Below, piece by piece: positions 26,001 to 38,000 of a DNA stretch of 64,000 bases (positions within the stretch are counted from its first letter, which is position 1; the number at the start of each line of letters is the position of its first letter). Both the position numbers and the translations under genes were made by a program. The stretch covers positions 47,818,759 to 47,882,758 of the forward strand of contig CM054181.1 in NCBI GenBank assembly GCA_028829895.1, given 5' to 3'. The DNA is from Sinotaia quadrata (lineage: Eukaryota; Mollusca; Gastropoda; Architaenioglossa; Viviparidae). Under the pieces are notes generated by a model. The model searched no databases. It had not been told where the DNA came from and worked only from the letters and a program-made list of their open reading frames with translations.

Positions 26001-29000
26001 GTTTTGCACCGTTCGTCTGTTCGTCCATTTATTCACATTTATGATACACACTCACAACACACACCGCCAATAAAACGTTCCTTAGCATGACATTAATAAA
26101 GTGGGCCCCACCCAAACATCAATGGAGTATGTCATGTGTGTCTATGTAACAACTTGACGCGACGTAGTACTGGCATACGTCACCGGGCTTTTCTTGGAGG
26201 TGCACTGGAGCAGGCCAAAAATAGACTTCACCCCTTGCATCTCTAACTTTAGCTCGAGGTCGGCTTGTAACGAGCCTCCCGTTTTGTGACATCTGGTGAC
26301 CACTGACCGTGATCTGACAAGGTAAATTGTGTTGTTGTAAGAAAGTGTCATCTCTTTCCTGCTTTTCTATCTCATCACCATTATGCATTGTTTATTGCAT
26401 GTTAGGGCTTTGCTATTGAGACTTAGGTGAACTGGATTTTGATAAGACTTATTATTGTGTTGAAATAAGTTTTATAATCTTACGCTATTATCGTTAACGC
26501 GTACCGACTCGTGTTTAGACGTACATAGATCGGTATTTTGTACGCTACATTAGCAACTGTTGTTTTGCTAATTTTGCTAACTTTGCAAATTTCCGATTAG
26601 GATTTCTTTTACTCGTGTTTGTAATAATCCTAATCACGTGGTGGCTGGTGTTCATACGCACACCATTGCACCACTTGTGACCGACAGAGGTCAAAATCCC
26701 GCGAATATTCTAAGTCACTTTATCCATACTCGTGATAACTAGCAATTTTAAAAATGGCCGAGCTAGTAAACATAAAGAAAGAACTCATGGCTATGGGTAG
26801 AGAATTCGGGTATGAAAAAGCCGAGTTAAAGAAATACGTGGATGAGGAGATAGCTAAATGGTATGTTGCGAAAGAAAATGAGGCGAAAGAGGTGAGAGAG
26901 CTAGAAGATAAGAGACAGATAGCTAAACATCTAGAGATGCAAACTCTGAGAGAGCTAGAGGAAAAAAGATCGAAAGAGGCTATAGAGCTAGAAGATAAGA
27001 GACAGTTAGCTAGACAGCTAGAGATGAAAGACCTGAGAGAGCTAGAGGAAAAAAGAGCGAAAGAGGCGAGAGATTTTAAAGAGAAAGAAATCCAAGATAT
27101 GAGAGAAATAGAGTTATTAAAGATTCAGTCAGCTAGGGATTTAGAAGATAAAAGGCAGGAAGTAGAAGAGAGAAAGCTTAAGTTAAAAGCTAGAGCACAT
27201 CAGGAACAGCTTGAATTAGCTAAGCAAGAGGTAACAGCTAGAGAGAAGTTGTTAGATGGGACTGCTAAGCAACAGGCCGAATTAAATAAACCCCGTACAC
27301 GGCTAGCTTTCTTTAACCCTGAAGTCGAGACAATTGACGAGTTTTTGACACGCTTTGACAGTTTCATTGCCAACTTTAATTACACTGACATTGAAAAGAA
27401 ACAACAACTGGGTCAAATACTCCAAGGTGAAAGCTCGCGCGCATTTACTGATCTAACGCGCGATCCCGCTATTACTTATGCAGATCTCAAAACGGGTTTG
27501 ATGCGTACTTTTCAATGTACAGCAGAAGGCTTTCGAAAAATGTTTAGGAGAACCATACCTAAAGCAAATGACACCATGCAAGCCTTCGGTACCCGGTTAC
27601 GCCATTATCTTGATAGATGGATTGATTTGACAGACATCAGGAAGACATATGAGGGCCTATTTGATTTGATATTAAGAGATCAATTTCTCCATATTGCTCC
27701 GCCTGCAATGACGACATATTTGCAGCGAAATCCCCCGACTAACTTCTGTGATATGTTGAAGTTAGCAGACACGTATAATGATTACCCTGATCCGGTAATT
27801 ACGAGGAGTGCACCACGCCCTCCTCTTACAAATCGGCAGAAGTATACACCGAAACTGAACCGACCAATGACGAAATCGGAAAAACCCGAACCGGTACAGC
27901 GGACATACACTAAGTCACAAGACGTACGACGTCACACACGTGACTCCCCGCCTATGACATGTTACACTTGCAAAGGGAAGGGGCATAGTTCTCAGAACTG
28001 TCCCAGTCCACGTGATGTAAAGGTATGCACTGAAACAGGTGCAACTCTAAGGACCCAACAGGCTACAGTAAACGGAAAAAGAGTCAAAATACTGGTCGAT
28101 ACAGGCGCGTCCATAAGCTGCATAAATGCTAAACTTGTACGCCCTGAACAGTATCTAAGGGGTAGTGTCCGCATTCGATGTGTTATGGGACACCTTAGTA
28201 CATGTCCAAGAGCCACTGTACATGTTACGTCACCTGTATTTTCCGGTACAGTCACCGCCGCAGTAATAAGAGACATGCAGTTCGGATTCATACTATCGCC
28301 CGGACAGTGTGACACACACACTGATGGCATCTATCCTGTTCTCCCCGTAACCACTAGAGCACAACGGGAACGTAGTAAACAAGGACCCCCAGCTCTAAAG
28401 ATAGTCGAGAATACATTTCCGCAGTTGACCCCAAGTCAACTCAGTCACCTGCAGCAGGAGGACAAAAGTTTGTCCTCAATGCTAAAGCTGGCACGGAAAA
28501 ACACTATTACGTCCAGCAAGTACGCGACAATTACGTATTTCCTGAAGGACGGACTAGCGTTTCGGCGCACCGACTATAAGGAAAATGATACTAGAAGCAC
28601 CACGTGTTTATTTACCCCTACACCACTCAGACCGCTGATTCTTAGCTTTGCACACGACTCAATCATGTCTGGACATCAGGGCGCACGTCGCACTGAGCAG
28701 CGAGTTCGCGAAGACTTTTTTTGGCCAGGCCTGAGTAGGGATGTTCGCTCGTACGTTCGTACATGTACGCAGTGTCAACAACATATTGACCGAGGGCGTG
28801 TCAGTCGAGTTCCCCTCGAGATAGTACCAACAGTAGAGGAACCATTTCTAAAAGTCGCAGTAGACATTATTGGCCCAATCATTCCCGCGGCCGAAGGAGG
28901 ATATCGCTATATCCTAACAATCGTGGATTTTGCAACACGATATCCAGAAGCAGTCGCATTAAAGGGCATCACAGCGATCGAAGTCGCAGACGCTTTAATA

Positions 29001-32000
29001 GACGTATTTTCTCGTACGGGCGTACCTCGAGAAATATTGAGTGACCAGGGCACTCAATTCACTTCAGCAATGATGGCTGAAACAATGCGTCTACTGGCGT
29101 GTAAACAGTTGTTCTCATCACCATATCACGCTCAGTCTAATGGTGCCGTTGAACGTTTCAACGGTACGATAAAGAAAATGTTAATTAAAATGGCCTCGGA
29201 ACAACCCGACCAGTGGCCACGTTTTCTAGCACCATTACTCTTCGCGTATCGCGAACTCCCACAAGAGAGTACGGGCTATTCACCGTTCCAACTACTATAC
29301 GGCAGACAACCTCGTGGTCCCCTTAAGCTAATAAAAGAAACATGGGTCAAGGGAGACACTGTGACCGATGGTAAAGATGTTCACACGTACGTAGCCGAAC
29401 TACGTCAACGTCTGACCGAGACATGTCACTTAGCACAGGAAAACATTCGCGAAAAACAACCCCGATACAAGCGAAATTTTGACCGTACGGCTGTGGAACG
29501 TAACCTCGAATCAGGTCAGCTCGTGTTACTCTTGCGGCCCACACATAACAACCGCATGCAAATGCACTGGCGGGGACCCTACCGCGTTATTAAGCGTGTG
29601 AAGCAGAACGACTACAGCATACAGATAGGAAATAAGCAGAAAACCTATCACATAAATATGCTCAAGCGTTACTATGAACGCAGCGACGAACCAATACAAA
29701 ACGTGAATGTCGCACTGATACAATTGGAAGACTCCAATTTCAGAACAGACATGATGTCCGCCGAAACCCAGCCTAACTCCGCAGTTACAGTCGATCAAGT
29801 CGAGATTGACTCGAACTTAACTGTCGAACAGCGTGACGCAATGTCAAAGCTCTTACACAGACACGCGCGCATATTCACCGACCAACCGGGCCACTCAGAT
29901 TTGGTTGAACACCGCATCAAACTTTTAAGCGACAAACCGGTACGCTTAAAACAGTACCCACAGAAATATGAGAGCACAAAGTACATAGCAGAACAGGTGC
30001 GTGAAATGCAAAAACAGGGCGTGATTGAACAGTCAATCTCCCCATATTCATCACCGGTCGTCTTAGTTAAAAAGAAAGACGGTACGCTTCGTTTTTGTGT
30101 GGACTACAGACAGTTAAATGAGATAACTGAATTCGATGCGGAACCTATCCCAAATCAGGACGAATTATTCGCAAAACTAACTAAGGCACATTACTTTTCG
30201 AAGTTTGACATGTGCAAAGGGTACTGGCAACTGTCAGTTGCTATTGACGACAGACCAAAAACAGCATTTCCAACCCCGCTAGGCTTATTTCAGTTTTGCC
30301 GACTACCGTTCGGACTAGCGAACGCACCCGCAACATTCGCGCGCTTCATGCGAAAATTACCGTTAGAGAGCGTTGACGCATTGAATTTCTTTGATGACAT
30401 TCTGGTAGCAACAGGAACATGGGACCAACATTTATCCTCAGTGGGTGGTCTACTTGACATTCTCGAGCGCCATAGATTGACCGTGAAACCTTCCAAAGTA
30501 CGCGCGGGCTTTCGGGAGATTGAGTTTCTTGGCCATATCATAAGTGACGGACAAATAGGCCCAAATCTAGACTTAACTGCAGCCATTCGTGACATGACCT
30601 TACCGACTACAAAGAAACAGGTCAGGGCAGTTTTGGGGCTAGTGGGGTACTACCGAAAATTTGTCCCAAACTTCAGTACGCTTCTTAAACCACTGACGGA
30701 CTTAACTGGAAACAAACAACCCACGAAAATACGATGGACGGCAGAGTGTAGCACCGCCCTCGAAAAAGTGAAGGACATCTTGACCAGTAAACCCGTCCTA
30801 CAGTTACCAGACTTTGACAAAAGATTTATTGTCAGGACCGACGCATCAGACGAAGGCCTCGGTGCCATACTTCTCCAAGAGACAGATGACGAATACCTAC
30901 CGGTAGCATACGCGTCTAAGAAACTGTTAGATCGTGAGACACGGTATTCTACGATTGAAAAAGAGTGCTTAGCAATCGTATGGGCACTCAAGAAATTTAG
31001 TGCTTATCTGTACTCTAAACCATTCATCCTGCAGTGCGATCATAAGCCGCTGACATATCTGCGCACTAGCATGTATGATAACGCTAGGCTAACTAGATGG
31101 ACACTCCTGCTACAGGAGTATAGCTTCGTTGTCGAACACATCGCGGGCAGAGAAAATTCGGGTGCCGATGCATTATCCCGGCATGCCATAACCGCGATAT
31201 AAACAAGAGAGAGGATAGTCTCTCCACAGATGCGCATATAATTCCTGTGGAGACTATCGTGTGAAATAAAATTTTTTTTTGTTCCTATTTGATTTCCACT
31301 CTGTGAGCTCCAATCAATTTTAAGAAGGGGGTTGTCACAGGAAATGAGGGACAGAAATTATATTTTATTTCATTTTAAATAAACCGCTAACAAAACTAGT
31401 TGAAGTAACCCGAGTTTTTTTTATTTTTCGTATGTAGCATGAAACTCCAGTAACGGTCACCTAAGATCTCTTTAGTAGACAGACGTTCGTGACGCAGTGT
31501 GTGTTAATATATCATATTGAATATATATATTAGTTTATGAAGGATATGTATATTAAATGATTGGGACAACTGCGTAGTACGAGTCACATGTTGTTGACGA
31601 GAGAAATGGCCAGTGCGCATTAGAATTGACCACAGAAAAGCGTGCATCACGATTACCACTACATATCCAAGGCAAAAATCATGTCACAGGACATAGCTTC
31701 TGGAAGTTTTGGAAACCTTCAGTGAAACTATATAAGAGGCAAAATGAAGACTTTATTCTCAATGTTGAAAACGTCGATTCGTCTGAAGCCAGTCTAACTT
31801 CACGTATGAATTATCTCATGTACAGAGATTTCATAAAGGAAAGCTGCAATAATCTCTTTCCATCCGTTTTCCATCCGTCTGATGCCATATATTGAGTAAC
31901 GAGGCAAAATTACTCAGTATAATTGTTGGCAAAGTGGAAAGTTCGCTGTCAAAGAAAACCCGATGCATGCGACGCTGGTTGTATGCAGTTAACGACACGA

Positions 32001-35000
32001 GGGACCAACTTGTTCTTCCCCCTGTCTGAGTTCGTTTTGGCAGTCTATCCCGCAAATTGAGAGGCTAGCACCGAGATTTTCTTACAGATATATCCGGATT
32101 TCTACACTCAATGTAATGCGACGACACATCCCACTGGACGACTCCATCCGATAATGCTAAACGTCGTTGAGATGTCCGTTTCCACGACAAACAACGATAA
32201 TTATCGAGGCTGACAGCAGTCAGCTAAATTTCAGATTTCTCCCCAGTGATAATCTGAAAGTGGTGCCTAGATTCTGCAGAATCTTCACCTGTAATGCGAC
32301 GCCTCAATTGCGTCCTATCTTCACTTTGAAGTGCCGCTTATAAGTGACGTGTGAGCTTACGTCATCTCCTTGGAACTCTGACAGTAATAGTGAGTAATAA
32401 TTAGCACGGCTAACGCGCACATACTTAACTCTAGGACTCTAAGAAAATGAACACTATTATATCGTTTGCAAAATAAGAACTTTAATGTTAAAATTAATGC
32501 TTATTCTATATGTTAACTATTGTTAAAGCGGCCCCATTTGCCGCATAAGAATTGTGTAATTAATCTTTATTTTATATTTTGAATTTCATCATTTTCATCT
32601 CCCCTTATTTCCCACAGAGTGTATGACATTGGAAAGTTGAATGAATGATTAATCACTGTGCGAAAGAGTAGTGCCCCTTTTAAATCGGGAAATAAATAAC
32701 CTGATTTAAACATCTTTCAACTCTCTTGTTATTCATAGTTTTTGAGAGGGACGAAAGAATTTGTACTATTGTTTTGCACCGTTCGTCTGTTCGTCCATTT
32801 ATTCACATTTATGATACACACTCACAACACACACCGCCAATAAAACGTTCCTTGGCATGACATTAATAAAGTGGGCCCCACCCAAACATCAATGGAGTAT
32901 GTCATGTGTGTCTATGTAACAACTTGACGCGACATAGTACTGGCATACGTCACCGGGCTTTTCTTGGAGGTGCACTGGAGCAGGCCAAAAATAGACTTCA
33001 CCCCTTGCATCTCTAACTTTAGCTCGAGGTCGGCTTGTAACGAGCCTCCCGTTTTGTGACATATATGCATTCATACAAATATTTAATGTTTGAAGTAGAT
33101 TTTTTTTTTTTATTAAATCAAATATTCTAAAGTAATTAAACAGCAGTTGATGAATTGAAAGTTAATTAATCATACTAATAATCATGTTAATTATATGTAT
33201 CAAGTTGATACTGCAAGTATCTATTGTAATAATTCATTTTAGGCATTTACCAAATAATATTCATTATTAATTTAATGTTTGAAGTAGATTTTTTTTTATT
33301 AAATCAAATATTCTAAAGTAATTAAATAGTAGTTGATGAATTGAAAGTTAATTAATCATACTAATAATCATGTTAATTATATGTATCAAGTTGATACTGC
33401 AAGTATCTATTGTAATAATTCATTTTTAGGCATTTACCAAATAATATTCATTATTAATTTACCAAGAGTGCTTTTAATTTTTGCATGAATACTGTTTTCT
33501 ATATTTATATTTGTATATGTGCAAATGTGGAAAGTGAATTTAAATTAATTTAAGTAGGTGTACATAAATAAAAAAAATAAGTACAAGTCTGCACTTAAGA
33601 AAAAATAAAACCAATCAGAAATCATAATATAAAATTTTCAATAATTTTTCTATGATTTAAATTAACTTCCCAGTTACAAGAAAATTCACTGAATGAATCA
33701 TTGAATGGTTTTAAAACATATTCAATTAAAATCACACACTGCATAATTCTGACAGCTGTCACTCTGATGAACTGATTTTATGTAAAATTACAAATCAATG
33801 TCAGTGATCAAACAATAGAACTATAACTGTGTAAGTGTAAGACTGATTTTAAACTGGTTAAGTCTAACTTTTGGCTCCTCAGTGCCTGGCATTGCTAAAC
33901 TGTCCCGAAAAGACTGTCTGCTTTGCATTTCAGTCTTCTTGGAAGTGCTCGTTGAACAGTTGTGATTGATGCCTAAACTTATTTTCAAAATATTATTTTT
34001 AAAAATTTTACTTTGAAAACCAGTTGTACATCAAAATTAGATATTAATTTATATAACTAATTTTTTTAAAAGTTATATTTTATTATTTCATGCTCACAAT
34101 CTCATGTTAAAAATTATAAACAAAGTACACATCTTTGACTGCTATCTTGAATTTTTCATGAATTACAGAATTACACTCCCTTCAAGAAAATCATTCTAAT
34201 TAATTTTGATTCTGATTATGAGCCTAATACTAAGCTGGATTCAGGTGGTAATGATGGTAGAGAAAATTTCACTTGAGTCTGGAGAAAATATTGGTAGAGA
34301 AAATTTCACTTTGAGTCTGGAAAATATTATTGCTCCAAATGGAGAAAGGTTTGTTCACTTCTTGTATGTAAATTTTCTGATGCAACAGTTGTTAAGGAGC
34401 TAGTGACGGTCTTTCGATTTTTGTTTACCTGCTTACTTGTATTGCTCCTTAGTGTAAAGACGTTTTCTTCATTACTTAGGGTTATGTTAGACTGCTTCAT
34501 TTATTTGCTGTTTTCCTATTATTTTTTTTTAAAAGGAGGTGGTTGTAACTCTAGAATCTAAAATATAAATACTATATATATATATACATACATACATACA
34601 TACACACACATATATATATATATAGTTACAATCCCTATAACCCTTACCCACTTTTCTACCTGAACATGTCATAGCACAAACTGAGGACCCACAGAATAAA
34701 CTTGGTAAAGTGAGAATATTATATATAGATATATATTAATATGAAATGTAAAAAAAAAAAAAACAAAAAAAAAAACCAACCTTGTTTCAGGCAAGTCAGA
34801 ATGTTTCACTTGATGAACACATGGAGAAATAAAAAAAACTATATCACTTATGTCAACCATTCATAATGCTAAAAAAAATAAAACCTAGTTAATTGAAATT
34901 TCAGAGAACCACATGTAAAACACCACAGTTTGTTAAGACAATAATCAGTACATGGGTGGGTGAATAAAAGTGAGCAGTTGTTAAATAAACATGTTTTGAG

Positions 35001-38000
35001 AAAAACAAATACTGGAAGACATTTTTTCCCTATTTTTAGATATTGCATGGGTTAATGCTTCCATTTTATTTGAGATCGAAGGAAATAAATCCAGAGAACT
35101 GAAAAGAACAACTAGATATGGACAATTTTTTTTACAGAAGTGTTAATTAGGGAGTAAGGAATATAGGTTTGCACGACTATGTACCTGTTGCTACAAAACT
35201 GCCACTTATTTCTCATATGCTGTTTGTGACACCAACGCCATCTAGTTAATGGTTATGATTATTATTATTAATTAATCATCCATAACTAATTACAAGTGAG
35301 GAGAATATTAATTTATGTTATTAATAATTCTCCAGAAGATACCATTTTTGTCTTTCTCACTTGGCGGATATGCGGGTGCTGTTAACGTTCTCTCTCCACA
35401 ATATTAAAGACAAACATTTACCATCACACAATATTTCCATAGGTGGAAAACTTCATACTAGAGGAGAAGATAAATCAATCTTTTAATTTATATTTAGTGA
35501 GCCACCATACACCCACTTTCTTCTCCAACATAAGGTTATCAATATGTTTAAGAAGGTCAATAAATTTATTAAATCAACAATCAAATATACCTGTAGCAAA
35601 TACAACAAAAAGATTATTTTACATCAATATTTCCATGAACCACGTTCAAATAATTTTGAAGTTTATACAGTCTTATTTCCTAACACATGATTCAACAGAT
35701 AAGTATCAATATAAATCACAGGGTAATTTCTTATCAGAGAACAGACATGGAGTAATGAGATTATAGCAATAATAGTTTGTATGTAACCTGGTCTAGGCAA
35801 AGCCACAATAGTTTTTCAATAATCTTTGTGCGCTTATAACAAAATTACAAACTTATTGTCCCAAGGGAATTGTCAGTTTCATGTCTTTCTCTTGCACATT
35901 GTAGAACACTGATGAGCTGCTATTCTCTCTGGAGGCTAATCTGGTGCTCTGCCATATTAGCTCCCTCAAGCAGAACAGGTATGTAGCAGTTTCCAGTAAC
36001 TTCCTTGTACCAGAAATTCCATGATGTAGTCAATGTACTTTGTCATACGACAGTAGAGTGCAGTGTATATTAGCTCCCTGAAGCAGAACAGGTATGTAGC
36101 AGTTTCCAGTAACTTCCTTGTACCAGAAATTCCATGATGTAGTCAATGTACTTTGTCATCATATGACAGTAGAGTGCAGTGTACTCATACACTTACACTG
36201 GGAGTAGATACTTCTCGCGTCTACCACTGTCGTAGCAGTTTATAAATCAGTAAATCAGGAGATTCAGGTAAATCAAGAAAAGGCTGCTTATTCCCTGTAA
36301 AATATAATCAGGGAACAAACACTTAAGTTTCCAGTTTATTCATCTCTAACTCCATTCTTTCTTACATTCAAGTCTCGAACTACAGTTTCCCTGCAACACT
36401 ATTTATTAGCCCGATACATGCATACAGCATAATAAATACAACATATCAATTTTATGAATGTATTCACTAGAAACAATGTAAAATGTTTAGCATACTACAT
36501 ACTAGCATCTTAGTTCACAATTTGTAGAAATAATAGTCTATTCACATAATACATCTCTACATACAACACAAGTATAATATATCAATAGCAAAAATGCATG
36601 AAATAGTTTAAGTCCATTCTCTCTCAATCAGTCACTTAACTCATGATTAAGCTACCGGACTTTTTGCCACTCCAAATTCAAAGTGATTAGACAATAGAAT
36701 TCTTTACAGCAGGTAAACTTTTGTTCTCAGCCCATTGGTTGGTCTCATTCTTGTAAATCTTAATAATTGGATAATAAAAGCTACTCCATCCACCAAAACC
36801 GGTTTAGATTACATCAACAAGTCTCTAGCACATTCTTTACCTGAGTTGTTTACTTCCAACTTTGACAATTAAAAATATCAGCACGAACAGTGCTCAAGGT
36901 CATGTCACTTTGACATTTAACAATTTATATAGCAATTAAGTTTAGAAATAGGGACAAGCAAATTTACTCTGCCACAATATGGATCTGGAGTTTACTAATG
37001 CTCATTGAAATTATGATAAACTATGCAAATTTAGAAAAAATAAGTGTTAGGTATACAGCTTTTGATATTTTCTTATGCTTTCAGGAAAACAAAAAAATTC
37101 TGCTTTTCATAAACAGTCACCCTATTAAGTTTGCGGTAGATCATGATTAGATATAGTTTTTATTTTATAAATTTTTTAAATTTAAAATTTCCATAATTAA
37201 TTATTTTTTTAGCAAAAACATCATAACTTTATTTAATTTAATTTTTATTTTTTATCTCAGCAATATGTAATTTTCTTTAGTTTATGTTCTAGATAAGAAA
37301 AAGCCTTATTTCAAAATTTTTACTTATATAGTAAATATTTTGTGAATTTTTAATGAAGCTTAGAATAGTATGTATTTTTGTTCGTTAAAAAAATAAAAAT
37401 AAAATAAAACTGAACAAGATATTTTAAACCTAACAACTGATATTGCTTTTCTATGTCAAAGGCAACTTATATTCCAAATTTGAAGATGCTAGGTTCATAA
37501 CTAATTTTTTTCTTTTTTGGTGTGTAGTAATGTGGCTGTGACAGAGTCAGACAAAAAATTCTGTGTCATGAACTCTTAACCCAGTTCTGCAAATTACAAA
37601 TTTGAATTCAATGTAGTTTCTTTGTTAGGGCTTTCCCTACATGCATCTGTATTCAAATAACAGAGAGACTCATTTCTACGTTATGTAACTTTTGGGACAA
37701 TAGTCGACTGTAGGTCGAACCTGTAGCGTCACCTCACTCATTTCAATAAATACGCACGGTAATTTCGTCACTCACGAGAGGACAGCCGAGAGCTCACAAG
37801 CACTGCTGCCATCAAAGATCCGTGTAGTCGTTAGAAGAAGTAATACGCAGATCCATTATCTTGAGGCATTGTCTACTGTAAAAGGTAACACATCCACTTC
37901 TTAAATTACTAGTTGCATTTTCTATTTTTGATTTGTATATGAATTTATGTATGTGTTCTGTGCAGGAAATAATATTGCAAATCTCCTCCAAGACACCTGG

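Larger units (their letters stand above)
24563..33061 (+). mobile_element. Complete Ty3/gypsy LTR retrotransposon, Gmr1-like
   Basis: 8499 bp: two 1729-bp LTRs, primer-binding site, one uninterrupted gag-pol ORF (26754-31202), polypurine tract, 5-bp target duplication. The LTRs end in the 7-bp inverted pair TGTCACA/TGTGACA. I found two A/G differences between the LTRs (26084 vs 32854; 26164 vs 32934). With the intact ORF this implies a recent insertion. It lies in sense orientation in the 28-kb TEP intron 11. The domain order integrase-before-RT places it with Gmr1-like elements. Confidence 0.96.

Noticed and set aside
27992..28330. Minus-strand ORFs across gag-pol (several between 27992 and 31237)
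   Set aside because: Shadows of the long plus-strand polyprotein; no independent motif.
35395..36979. R1 copy B as an element with 9-bp target duplication CCACAATAT
   Set aside because: The flanking match is real, but copies A and C do not show corresponding duplications at the same ends, so boundaries remain uncertain.
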